The notes under the pieces: model-generated
Seen by the model: the letters and a program-made list of their open reading frames with translations, nothing else
The model's database searches: none
What the model was told of the DNA's origin: nothing
Program-made: the position numbers and the translations under genes
DNA from: Bacteroidales bacterium UBA5342
GTDB lineage: Bacteria; Bacteroidota; Bacteroidia; Bacteroidales; UBA5342
Length of the DNA stretch: 6,535 bases
Direction: 5' to 3'
Assembly: GCA_002408065.1 (NCBI GenBank)
Contig: DHQI01000109.1
Location: forward strand, 1-6,535
Shown: one piece after another, positions 1 through 6,508 of the stretch
Position numbering within the stretch: position 1 is the first letter of the stretch
Layout: every line of letters starts with the position of its first letter

Positions 1-31
1 AAGGGCAGCTCCACCATTTTTTTATACAACA

Positions 32-3000
32 ATGGATGTAAGACAAATAATAGAGCAGATAAACGATGATATTGTCGGTATTATCTCCAGCTTTATAGAA
101 CTAAAAAAGAAAGGCAGTAATTATATGGCGTGCTGTCCTTTTCACGATGAGAAAACACCATCAATGAGTGTGAATCCTGCCAAAGGGATCTTTAAATGCT
201 TTGGTTGCGGTATGGGTGGTACAGCCATCAAGTTCATTAAGGAGCACGAAGGTGTAGAATCAAAAGAGGCCATTGAGATTGGCGCAAAGAAACTTAATAT
301 CCCTTTTGAATGGAAGAAAAGTAAGAATTGGGACGAAGCCAAGTATAAACACGAAGAAAGCCTAAAAGTGGCGTGTCAAATCGTTGAGAAATACTTTCAA
401 GAGCAGCTGATACATCGAGATGCTCAGAATTATTTAAAAGAACGTGGTTTTCCTATTCCTGCCGAAGGCGACTTTAATATTGGCTATGCACCTACAGGCA
501 ATCATCTTTTACCCTTTACTAAAGAAAAAGGCCTTAGAACCTCTATCTTAGAAGAAATTGGATTGATAAAGTCTAATGATAACGGAATGTTTGATTTTTT
601 AAGAAATCGCATCATTTTCCCCATAACTAATGCCAGAGGTCAGACTATTGCGTTTGCCGGGCGTGATCTTGCTGCAGAACCTAAGATAAAATACCTCAAT
701 ACGCCTGAAAGTGCGATCTATATTAAAGGCAATGAACTTTATGCACTCAATGTAGCACGTTTCACCATCAAAAATGAAGACAAAGCCTACATTGTAGAAG
801 GATACACTGATGCATTACGCCTCCATAGTATTGGCATTACTAATAGTGTAGCCACATGCGGAACAGCTCTTACGCAAAACCAGGTGGAGCTGATGAAACG
901 TTATACAAACAAAGTCACCCTGATCTTTGATGGTGATGCTGCAGGTCAGACTGCAACAGATAGGAATGCAGCCATACTTATCCAAAATCAATTTCACGTT
1001 TCAGTGATCAAACTCCCCCCTAAGCAGGATCCGGATTCGCTTTTTAAAAATAAAGAGGTCTTTTGGGAGTACAATGAAAAGCAAGCAGACTATATTATCT
1101 ACAAGACCTCACAGTACGCCAAAAGATTTGCTTCAGACCCGGTCAGAAAATCCGAAGCCATTAAGCGTATTACTCAACTTATTTCAAATTATGACAAAAC
1201 AAAACGGGAAGTCTATCTTGATTTTGCAGCAGAACAAATAAAACCTAAAAAAGCCTGGCAGGATGCCCTAAAAGAACTTACCAAAGATGAGGTCAAAAAG
1301 GAATCTAGATACAATATTCCTAAACACGTCAGTCTAGATGAGTTTAACCGCTGGGGTTTTTATGTCGAGAATAATAGCTATGTTTTTATGGGTAAGAAAG
1401 GAAATAGTTACGAGGCCAAGTCAAACTTTACGATGACCCCTTTATTTCATATCGAGAGTCCTCTCAATGCCAAACGTCTGTATGAAATTAAGAATAAGCA
1501 CAATCTAGTAAAGATTATTGAACTGCCCCAAAGAGATTTAGTAAGTATAAATGCCTTCAAGCTACAAATTGAATCTTTAGGTAATTTCCTTTGGACTGGT
1601 GGAGAAAGCGAACTCAACAAGCTTAAAGCGTGGCTCTACGAAAAGACCAAGAGCTGCAAGGAAATAATACAATTGGGTTGGCAACGAGAAGGCTTTTTCT
1701 GTTGGGGAAATGGGATTTTTAATGGAGACGAGTTCGTAAAAGCTGATAAATATGGGATAGTTCAGCATTGCAATCGCTACTTCTATATACCTGCTTGTTC
1801 TGAGATCTATGAGGGTGATGATACACTATTTGAGTTTGAACGTCATTTTATCCATAACGAGGGAAATATTTCTCTTTATGAATACACCCAAAAGTATACT
1901 GCCGTTTTTGGCGAGAATGGTATCGTAACCCTATCGTTCTATTTTGCATGTCTATTTCAGGATATTGTAGGTAAACGATTTGACAAGTTTCCCATTCTCA
2001 ACATGTATGGTCAGAAAGGATCCGGTAAAAACACTTGTGCTGAAAGCATCTTATATATGTTTGGACGTAAAGGAAAAGTGCCTAACCTACACAATTCAAG
2101 TAAACCCTCCATTGCTGACCACGTAGCCACAAGCTCTAATGCTGTATGCGTATTAGATGAGTACCGTAACGATTTGGAGATGGAAAAACGAGAACTTCTA
2201 AAAGGCTTTTGGGATAAGACAGGACGTACTCGTATGAATATGGATAAGGACAAGAAAAAAGAGACTTCTAAAGTGAATCAGGGCATCATTGTTTGTGGTC
2301 AGCAAATCGCTACTGCAGACATTGCTCTCTTTAGCCGTTTTATAGCTCTTGGTTTTTCTAAAACCACGTTCTCATTTGAAGAGAAACGGCTATTCGAAGA
2401 ATTAGAGTTGATAAACAAACAGGGTTTAACCCAAATCACGCACCACCTACTAAAGCACCGTGAGAGCTTCGCTAACCAATACAATAAAACAGTAGATAAA
2501 GTTAGTGACGAATTTAGAGAGTTGCTTGGTTCTACCACCATTGAAACACGGATTTACAACAATTGGCTGACTGTAGCCTCTGCTTACGCTACTGTTGCTG
2601 GAATTGTAGAATTGCCTTTAGTGTATGGAGAAATGATTCAACTTTTCACAAAAATGATGGTAGAGCAAAATAATGAAACGGCTCGTAATGATGATTTAGG
2701 GGTATTTTGGAAAACAGTACAATACCTTATAAGTTCAAATCTTCTCTTCGAAGATGGTGACTACAAGGTGATTTATGCTGATAGAATTAAACGTACTTTT
2801 CAGAAAAACAATGAATGGCAAAGCGCTGATATTGTGTTTGATGAAGCACACAACTTTCTTTACCTTTCTGTTAGCAGGGTGTTTTCCCTCTATAAAAGTC
2901 AAGCTCTGCGTGAAGGAGATAAACCACTGCCTGAAGCAACGGTTGTTTATTATCTGAAAAACAGCCCACATTTTATCTGTGACACCAAAAAGGTAAGCTT

Positions 3001-3139
3001 TAAGAAAATGGATGCAAAAAGCGGGTGCCAGGAATATGACGATAATGGGCGAAAAAAATATACCAGTACAACTGCTTTTGTCTTTTATCTTGATAGGCTC
3101 AGTATAACACTTGACAACTTAACAAGCTCCCCCAATTAA
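32..3139 (+). CDS. DnaG-type primase fused to DUF927-like helicase/ATPase
   Basis: Predicted cytoplasmic replication protein that would make RNA primers and unwind or translocate on DNA. Seen in order: an N-terminal CHC2 zinc finger (C35-x2-H38-x17-C56-x2-C59); a DnaG core with the RIIFPI...RGQ...GRD signature at about 193-212; a TOPRIM domain with EGYTD (E256, D260) and DGDAAG (D300, D302), the metal-binding acidic residues; a linker; a DUF927-like segment at about 515-600; then a P-loop ATPase with Walker A GQKGSGKNT (660-668), Walker B VLDE (D709, E710), a sensor-like IIVCGQQ (752-758) and a possible arginine finger R769. Residues 890-1035 are unassigned. At 1035 aa it is far longer than cellular DnaG (about 600 aa) and lacks its DnaB-binding tail, so it is probably a mobile-element primase-helicase. 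The start fits because the DnaG N-terminus begins there, although the frame stays open to the left edge. In Walker A, Asn replaces the usual Ser/Thr after Lys. Primase assignment is firm; the helicase subfamily is less certain. Confidence 0.93.
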   Translation: MDVRQIIEQINDDIVGIISSFIELKKKGSNYMACCPFHDEKTPSMSVNPAKGIFKCFGCGMGGTAIKFIKEHEGVESKEAIEIGAKKLNIPFEWKKSKNWDEAKYKHEESLKVACQIVEKYFQEQLIHRDAQNYLKERGFPIPAEGDFNIGYAPTGNHLLPFTKEKGLRTSILEEIGLIKSNDNGMFDFLRNRIIFPITNARGQTIAFAGRDLAAEPKIKYLNTPESAIYIKGNELYALNVARFTIKNEDKAYIVEGYTDALRLHSIGITNSVATCGTALTQNQVELMKRYTNKVTLIFDGDAAGQTATDRNAAILIQNQFHVSVIKLPPKQDPDSLFKNKEVFWEYNEKQADYIIYKTSQYAKRFASDPVRKSEAIKRITQLISNYDKTKREVYLDFAAEQIKPKKAWQDALKELTKDEVKKESRYNIPKHVSLDEFNRWGFYVENNSYVFMGKKGNSYEAKSNFTMTPLFHIESPLNAKRLYEIKNKHNLVKIIELPQRDLVSINAFKLQIESLGNFLWTGGESELNKLKAWLYEKTKSCKEIIQLGWQREGFFCWGNGIFNGDEFVKADKYGIVQHCNRYFYIPACSEIYEGDDTLFEFERHFIHNEGNISLYEYTQKYTAVFGENGIVTLSFYFACLFQDIVGKRFDKFPILNMYGQKGSGKNTCAESILYMFGRKGKVPNLHNSSKPSIADHVATSSNAVCVLDEYRNDLEMEKRELLKGFWDKTGRTRMNMDKDKKKETSKVNQGIIVCGQQIATADIALFSRFIALGFSKTTFSFEEKRLFEELELINKQGLTQITHHLLKHRESFANQYNKTVDKVSDEFRELLGSTTIETRIYNNWLTVASAYATVAGIVELPLVYGEMIQLFTKMMVEQNNETARNDDLGVFWKTVQYLISSNLLFEDGDYKVIYADRIKRTFQKNNEWQSADIVFDEAHNFLYLSVSRVFSLYKSQALREGDKPLPEATVVYYLKNSPHFICDTKKVSFKKMDAKSGCQEYDDNGRKKYTSTTAFVFYLDRLSITLDNLTSSPN

Positions 3140-3145
3140 GACACA

Positions 3146-3186
3146 GTATAATTGAAGTGAATTCACTTCTAGAAAACAAATTATAC
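3146..3186. repeat. Nested inverted repeat: 16-bp palindrome inside outer 8-bp arms
   Basis: A perfect 16-bp palindrome, GAAGTGAATTCACTTC (3154-3169), lies 14 bp after the primase stop codon. It is flanked by a second inverted pair, GTATAATT (3146-3153, directly abutting) and AATTATAC (3179-3186), offset by 9 unpaired bases on the right. As RNA this could fold into a 16-bp imperfect stem with a bulge. As DNA it resembles a dimeric protein site or a recombination or nicking site. It is not followed by a T-tract, so it is probably not the terminator; that hairpin lies just downstream. The role is unknown. Confidence 0.6.
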
Positions 3187-3211
3187 ATTATTAAATAATT
3201 ATGTTCAGCAA

Positions 3212-3242
3212 AAAGCCTGGTGTCGTCTTGATGCCAGGCTTT
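3212..3242 (+). terminator. Hairpin terminator after the primase gene
   Basis: AAAGCCTGG (3212-3220) pairs perfectly with CCAGGCTTT (3234-3242). The stem extends inward by four further pairs (two of them G-T wobbles) to a 5-nt loop, GTCTT. Adenines lead into the left arm and thymines close the right arm (TTTCTT), as expected of an intrinsic terminator that can work in either direction. It lies 73 nt after the primase stop codon and separates that gene from the following cluster. Confidence 0.8.
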
Positions 3243-3305
3243 CTTGTAAATAGAGATGAGTACTGCTTTGTGAAAAACATCACTTACATATAATGGTCTA
3301 AGCCA

Positions 3306-3451
3306 TACTTATCTTACTTATTATACTTAAACTGTCATTATTGATTAAATACCAGAATTATACACATATATAGCTGTAAATAATGCTTACTCTGTATTAC
3401 TTGTACTTACTTAGAATTATGAATGAAGTTCTAACTTTATCTGATTACTTA
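3306..3451. repeat. Cluster of TACTTA hexamers, iteron-like
   Basis: TACTTA occurs at 3306, 3315, 3324, 3404, 3408 and 3446. The first three are spaced at exactly 9 bp, and the pair at 3404 and 3408 overlaps. Related ACTTA or TTACTT forms occur at 3282, 3398 and 3516. In sequence this AT-rich some repetition is expected, but six copies of one hexamer in about 146 bp is more than chance would readily give. It could be a protein-binding array or simple low-complexity drift. Confidence 0.4.
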
Positions 3452-3569
3452 CAAAAAACCTTATTTTCTTCAAACTATAATAAGCAGATATATAGAGCGT
3501 TTATCCTTTTAAGTAACTTAAGTATGAAAAGCCTTTGAAATATAGCAATAGTAAGCCTTGAGCAGGTCT

Positions 3570-3586
3570 CTTATCAAATGGATAAG
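3570..3586. promoter_or_regulatory. Small inverted repeat upstream of the TPR-HTH gene
   Basis: CTTATC (3570-3575) and GATAAG (3581-3586) form a perfect 6-bp inverted repeat around a 5-bp spacer (AAATG). It lies about 45 bp before the -33 box of the predicted promoter for the regulator gene. The 11-bp centre-to-centre spacing suits a homodimeric DNA-binding protein. There is no T-tract, so a terminator is unlikely. An operator role is only inference. Confidence 0.3.
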
Positions 3587-3630
3587 TATTGAATTCAGCA
3601 TCTTAATCTGGTTTATTAGCTGTTTCTGCT

Positions 3631-3661
3631 TTTGAAAATTTAAACTAAAAAATTATCTTTG
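3631..3661 (+). promoter_or_regulatory. Bacteroidota-type promoter of the TPR-HTH regulator
   Basis: TTTG at 3631-3634 and TATCTTTG at 3654-3661 match the Bacteroidota sigma-ABfr consensus (-33 TTTG, -7 TAnnTTTG) exactly, with a 19-bp spacer. Transcription would start around 3666-3669, leaving a short leader of about 16-20 nt before the ATG at 3685 and no Shine-Dalgarno sequence, which is common in this phylum. Confidence 0.7.
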
Positions 3662-3684
3662 TCATATCTAAACCATTAATAATC

Positions 3685-5325
3685 ATGAGGCTTTATATAC
3701 TTATCCTATTCCCTTTTATCCTTCTATTTTCTTGTCAAAAGGAAGTGCAAGAAGAATTATCAAATAGCACGGATTTGAGTCAACGCTTACAAAAAGCTGA
3801 GGATTTGAGATTCTCTCACCCTGAGATCGTAGATACAATGCTCCATAATATTTATGAAGACTTAAAAGGTAGTACCTCAAAAGAGTTTTGGGCAAAGTAT
3901 TATTTTGTAAAGGCTCATGTTGAAATGGAAAAGTATAATTTTCCTAAATCTATTTTATTACTCGATAGTGCTATATCTACAGATCGGGCAGGGATGGATG
4001 CTTATAAGGATAAGTTTAATTTGGCTTACATATTAATATATGAGTCTTCACAATTATACAAACAATCATTGGAACACCATGAAAAGATAGATATTGAGCA
4101 GTCCACCTTAACTAATAATGAGAAACTCACCGTTTTATTATCTAAAGCTAGATTATTATTTCATTATAAAAAAAACACAAAAGAAGCTATCTGTCAAGCT
4201 GATGAACTAGTTAAAACTTGTGAAGATATTGATTGGGGCTTGTATTATTCAAATAAAGCATATTTTTCTGATAGTACAGAAGAGGTCGCCGAGTTGGAAA
4301 AGAAAGCTATCGCATATTATAGATCGAAGATGTCACATCTTAAGGAGTTTAAAGCCTTATGCTTATTAGCCATTACATATATGAGTATTGATATTGATTC
4401 TTCGTTGGTATTCTTAGAGAAAGCAGACAGGCTAAAGATTAAGAGAAAACTATGTGATATAATAGATCACAATGAAAAAGGGGCATTCTATAATCAGGTA
4501 TTAGCTGAGGTTTTACAAAGAAAAGGTTTGTATAAATCAAGTAATGATGTAATCACAGATGGTATTTACCAATCACGAGAATTACATTTTGAAGATAGAT
4601 TATTTTTTCTATATAAGTTGAAATCAAAAAATCATTTTGAATTAAAGGAATATAAAATCTCGAATGATTGTCTACATAAAGCCCTTAAACACCGTTTAGC
4701 CTATTCAGCTAGAATAACGACAAACCAGATTCATGTAAATAATGCACGTGAAAAACTGCACAAACTACAAGAAGAGCATAAGATGTGTGCTGTTATACAC
4801 AAGAATGAACGCCTAAAAAAAAGGCTATTCTTCCTTTATAGCTTGCTTTCTTCATTATTATTGATGATTCTCTTCTATAATAGAAGAAGAATTAATGATT
4901 TACTGAAAGGAACATTAGAGAAATTACATCAACGAAATATTTCTGTTCTACATTATCAAAATAAAGTGGAGTCTATAGATAAGCACGCTAATGATTCTAT
5001 ATTTTTTGATAAAACTAAATTATCTATGATTCGAGAGGAAATAGATACAGGACTTGAAATTTCAAGTTGGGAAATTTTGAACGAAATGTATCAGCAGAAA
5101 TTTCCACAAGGGGAAAAAATTATCAGAAAGAATTTCCCTAACCTCAAGAATAAAGACTATCAACATTTGATGTGTATACATTGGGGGTTTACAAACGAAA
5201 AAATTGCCAGAATTTTTAGAATTAAGACAGATTCTGTCAGAAAAAGAAGCAACAGAATTAAGAAAGCACTAGGAATACCTACGTCAAAAGACCTTAAAGA
5301 AATTTTAAATACATCTTTTAAGTAG
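3685..5325 (+). CDS. Membrane TPR protein with C-terminal LuxR-like HTH (transmembrane regulator)
   Basis: Probable one-component transcription regulator that senses outside the cytoplasm and acts on DNA inside. Seen: a hydrophobic N-terminal signal ending in a lipobox-like LFSC (C17); a long helical, tyrosine- and leucine-rich region at about 30-345 that reads as degenerate TPR repeats (for example YFVKAHVEMEKYNFPKSILLL); charged heptad-like helices at 351-380; one strong membrane span at about 381-397 followed by a positive NRRR patch (inside); a linker helix; and a helix-turn-helix at about 487-531 whose GFTNEKIARIF...TDSVRKRSNRIKKALGI matches the LuxR/GerE pattern. No kinase or receiver domain is visible. 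This architecture is widespread in Bacteroidota, where such genes sit next to short exported peptides and redoxin-like genes, as here. It has its own promoter, and a 143-bp gap separates it from the next gene. Target and ligand are unknown. The base composition looks more AT-rich than that of the primase gene. Confidence 0.85.
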   Translation: MRLYILILFPFILLFSCQKEVQEELSNSTDLSQRLQKAEDLRFSHPEIVDTMLHNIYEDLKGSTSKEFWAKYYFVKAHVEMEKYNFPKSILLLDSAISTDRAGMDAYKDKFNLAYILIYESSQLYKQSLEHHEKIDIEQSTLTNNEKLTVLLSKARLLFHYKKNTKEAICQADELVKTCEDIDWGLYYSNKAYFSDSTEEVAELEKKAIAYYRSKMSHLKEFKALCLLAITYMSIDIDSSLVFLEKADRLKIKRKLCDIIDHNEKGAFYNQVLAEVLQRKGLYKSSNDVITDGIYQSRELHFEDRLFFLYKLKSKNHFELKEYKISNDCLHKALKHRLAYSARITTNQIHVNNAREKLHKLQEEHKMCAVIHKNERLKKRLFFLYSLLSSLLLMILFYNRRRINDLLKGTLEKLHQRNISVLHYQNKVESIDKHANDSIFFDKTKLSMIREEIDTGLEISSWEILNEMYQQKFPQGEKIIRKNFPNLKNKDYQHLMCIHWGFTNEKIARIFRIKTDSVRKRSNRIKKALGIPTSKDLKEILNTSFK

Positions 5326-5350
5326 AATTTATAATCCGCTATAGCATCTG

Positions 5351-5366
5351 GTAATCGGGTGATTAC
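5351..5366. promoter_or_regulatory. GTAATC-GGGT-GATTAC hairpin after the regulator gene
   Basis: A perfect 6-bp inverted repeat (GTAATC/GATTAC) with a 4-nt loop lies 25 nt after the regulator stop codon. It is followed by an A/T-rich stretch (AAATTATTTTTATTTT). It could be a weak terminator for the regulator gene, or a dimeric operator next to the tandem TTTTGTCCCG repeats. The stem is short and the downstream T-run is interrupted, so the terminator reading is only moderately supported. Confidence 0.45.
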
Positions 5367-5378
5367 AAATTATTTTTA

Positions 5379-5398
5379 TTTTGTCCCGTTTTGTCCCG
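5379..5398. promoter_or_regulatory. Two tandem TTTTGTCCCG repeats, probable activator site
   Basis: Two exact, directly abutting copies of TTTTGTCCCG (5379-5388 and 5389-5398) form a GC-bearing block in otherwise AT-rich DNA. The 10-bp period is close to one helical turn, so both copies face the same side of the helix. They end 9 bp before the -33 box of the predicted peptide-gene promoter, centred about 53 bp upstream of the expected transcription start, which is a usual place for an activator. The neighbouring TPR-HTH protein is the obvious candidate binder (inference). Confidence 0.65.
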
Positions 5399-5407
5399 CC
5401 TGATTTC

Positions 5408-5438
5408 TTGTTTTTTTTAGGTTAGTTTTCCAGCTTTG
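5408..5438 (+). promoter_or_regulatory. Predicted promoter of the peptide/redoxin operon
   Basis: TTG (5408-5410) and CAGCTTTG (5431-5438) are separated by 20 bp and resemble the Bacteroidota -33/-7 boxes. The -7 box departs from TAnnTTTG at its first base, which suits a promoter that depends on an activator. Transcription would start near 5442-5446, giving a leader of roughly 25 nt before the ATG at 5469. No Shine-Dalgarno sequence is visible. Confidence 0.5.
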
Positions 5439-5468
5439 TTTCCAGAAATCTAATTTAAACAAAGTATT

Positions 5469-5738
5469 ATGGAGAAAACAAAAAAACAAAACCTATTTTT
5501 TGCAATATTTTTAGTTCTAGCCTTAGTTACTATAAATATCCTACACTGCACAAAAAATCACGAATGTACAAGTATTAGCTTACGCAATCTGACTAATGTG
5601 GCATATTGTGATGCCGAAGAATTAGCTGCTGATACATCAACGACTAAAGTTCCTATAATTAAAGCACCATCACCATTACCTGGTGGTGGAAAACTCACCG
5701 AAGAACAAATCCTGGAATTACTTAGACGAACAAACTAG
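5469..5738 (+). CDS. Short exported peptide, NVEALA-like
   Basis: An 89-aa protein. Residues 1-8 are positively charged, 9-25 are strongly hydrophobic (signal peptide or membrane anchor), and the rest is polar. ILHC at 24-27 resembles a lipobox, but His before Cys makes lipidation doubtful. Residues 35-53 (SISLRNLTNVAYCDAEELA) resemble the conserved segment of NVEALA-family peptides of Bacteroidales, short exported proteins of unknown function. I recognise this by eye only, and the match is imperfect. Then come a Thr/Ser/Pro-rich linker, a PLPGGG motif (70-74) and a charged, probably amphipathic C-terminal helix (LTEEQILELLRR). Cys27, Cys33 and Cys47 could form disulfides in the periplasm. 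It lies 143 bp after the TPR-HTH regulator and 55 bp before the redoxin-like gene, with which it is probably co-transcribed. Precursor of a processed peptide, secreted signal, or partner of the redoxin-like protein are all possible. Confidence 0.75.
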   Translation: MEKTKKQNLFFAIFLVLALVTINILHCTKNHECTSISLRNLTNVAYCDAEELAADTSTTKVPIIKAPSPLPGGGKLTEEQILELLRRTN

Positions 5739-5793
5739 AGTTGGTTAAAAAACACTGTCATACATAATCTTATTCATCTAAAAGTAATCACTA

Positions 5794-6486
5794 ATGGCAA
5801 ACAAACAGAATAAAACGCTTATACTCTCATTGCTTATTTACTTCTTTCTTTCACTATTCGTGTTTTCATTTGGTCTTAAGAAAGTTGTATCTCTAAGCAA
5901 GCGAGTAGAGCACCTAAAGACTGAAGTAAAGAATAGTCGTGGCTATATCAGTCAAATGTATCAGAAACAACTCAAAACATACAGTATTGAGGGGACAGAA
6001 CTTACGAAAGACACCTACTTGAAGGATGTAGATAACAAAAAAGTTGCTCTGTCAGAACTTCTTGGTGGACAGCCAAAGTTATTTATTTACTTGCACACAC
6101 ATTGTTCCAATCATTCAGTTAGCCCTTTAATGCACGAGATCACTAAAGTTAAAGATCACATCAAAATGGAGGATCTTGTATTCTTTGGTCATTTTCATGA
6201 TGCTAAAGAACTGGATAACCTGAGACAAAGCTATCCTTTTATTAAGAAAGTCTATGATGTTGAAAATAGTAATTTTAACATCAAATTTGACAACTATCAT
6301 TCTTCTATGATGTTTGTTTTGGGAGAAGATATGCAGGTGACTTGCGTACTAATGCCAGATAAAGCGATGACATCTCAGATGTGTACACCTTACCTGCGAA
6401 CGATAGGAAAGCGATTCTTTTCTTGGGATAAAGATCTATATGTAACAAATAAGCATCATTGCAATCATAAGCATTGTTCACACTGA
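5794..6486 (+). CDS. Membrane-anchored thioredoxin-fold-like protein with CSNH site and His/Cys tail
   Basis: A 230-aa protein with one N-terminal membrane anchor (about 9-27), a short coiled-coil-like stretch (about 32-60) and a periplasmic domain of TlpA/redoxin type. Evidence for the fold is the run YLKDVDNKKVALSELLGG (75-92), a hydrophobic strand KLFIYL (95-100) leading directly into the active-site position HTHCSNHS (101-108), and a later strand pair around MMFVLGEDMQVTCVLMP. In classical members this site is CxxC; here the second Cys is His (C104, H107), and the cis-proline expected before the later strand is not evident (HSSMMFVL). The extreme C-terminus, HHCNHKHCSH (221-230), is rich in His and Cys and could bind a metal. 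A normal dithiol oxidoreductase is therefore doubtful; a single-cysteine thiol enzyme or metal-handling protein is possible. The 55-bp gap after the peptide gene suggests one operon. Confidence 0.75.
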   Translation: MANKQNKTLILSLLIYFFLSLFVFSFGLKKVVSLSKRVEHLKTEVKNSRGYISQMYQKQLKTYSIEGTELTKDTYLKDVDNKKVALSELLGGQPKLFIYLHTHCSNHSVSPLMHEITKVKDHIKMEDLVFFGHFHDAKELDNLRQSYPFIKKVYDVENSNFNIKFDNYHSSMMFVLGEDMQVTCVLMPDKAMTSQMCTPYLRTIGKRFFSWDKDLYVTNKHHCNHKHCSH

Positions 6487-6508
6487 TGTTCAGGAAGCAT
6501 TAGCAAGC

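Larger units (their letters stand above)
3243..3629. other. Gene-free AT-rich spacer
   Basis: Nearly 390 bases without a supportable gene. The longest open frames seen are a 39-codon frame on the plus strand (3419-3538) and a 27-codon frame on the minus strand (3518-3601). Neither has a recognisable motif or start context. No tRNA-like cloverleaf or CRISPR pattern was seen. What it does hold is a cluster of TACTTA hexamers and a CTTATC/GATAAG inverted repeat, listed separately. Its position between a mobile-element-type primase and an unrelated signalling cluster would suit an element junction or decayed sequence, but no attachment-site duplication can be recognised inside this window. Confidence 0.6.

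Noticed and set aside
2011..2253. Minus-strand and alternative-frame open frames within the primase gene (here and at 142-342, 815-997, 1577-1768, 2299-2541, 2735-2971, 2775-2957)
   Set aside because: All lie inside the well-supported primase-helicase coding sequence and show no domain of their own.
3201..3293. 30-codon frame beginning MFSKKPGVVLMP
   Set aside because: Its first third is the terminator hairpin itself, and the frame has no supporting features.
3411..3434. TTAGAA/TTCTAA inverted repeat with a 12-bp spacer
   Set aside because: The arms are only 6 bp and AT-rich, the pairing does not extend, and the region is already repetitive, so chance is likely.
3419..3538. 39-codon open frame on the plus strand in the spacer (begins MNEVLTLSDYLQ)
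   Set aside because: It has no recognisable domain, ribosome site or promoter match and overlaps the repeat cluster. An open frame of this length is expected by chance; a degraded gene remnant cannot be excluded.
3518..3601. 27-codon hydrophobic open frame on the minus strand (begins MLNSILIHLIRD)
   Set aside because: It resembles small hydrophobic toxin peptides only in composition. No antisense RNA promoter or start signal was identified, and it sits in AT-rich sequence where such frames arise by chance.
3243..3684. Possible CRISPR array or tRNA attachment site
   Set aside because: The repeats are only 6 bp, with no regular repeat-spacer unit, and no tRNA cloverleaf arms or CCA-type end could be found.
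5469..5738. Lipoprotein reading of the short peptide from ILHC at residues 24-27
   Set aside because: His directly before Cys is very unfavourable for signal peptidase II, so a membrane anchor or ordinary signal peptide is preferred.
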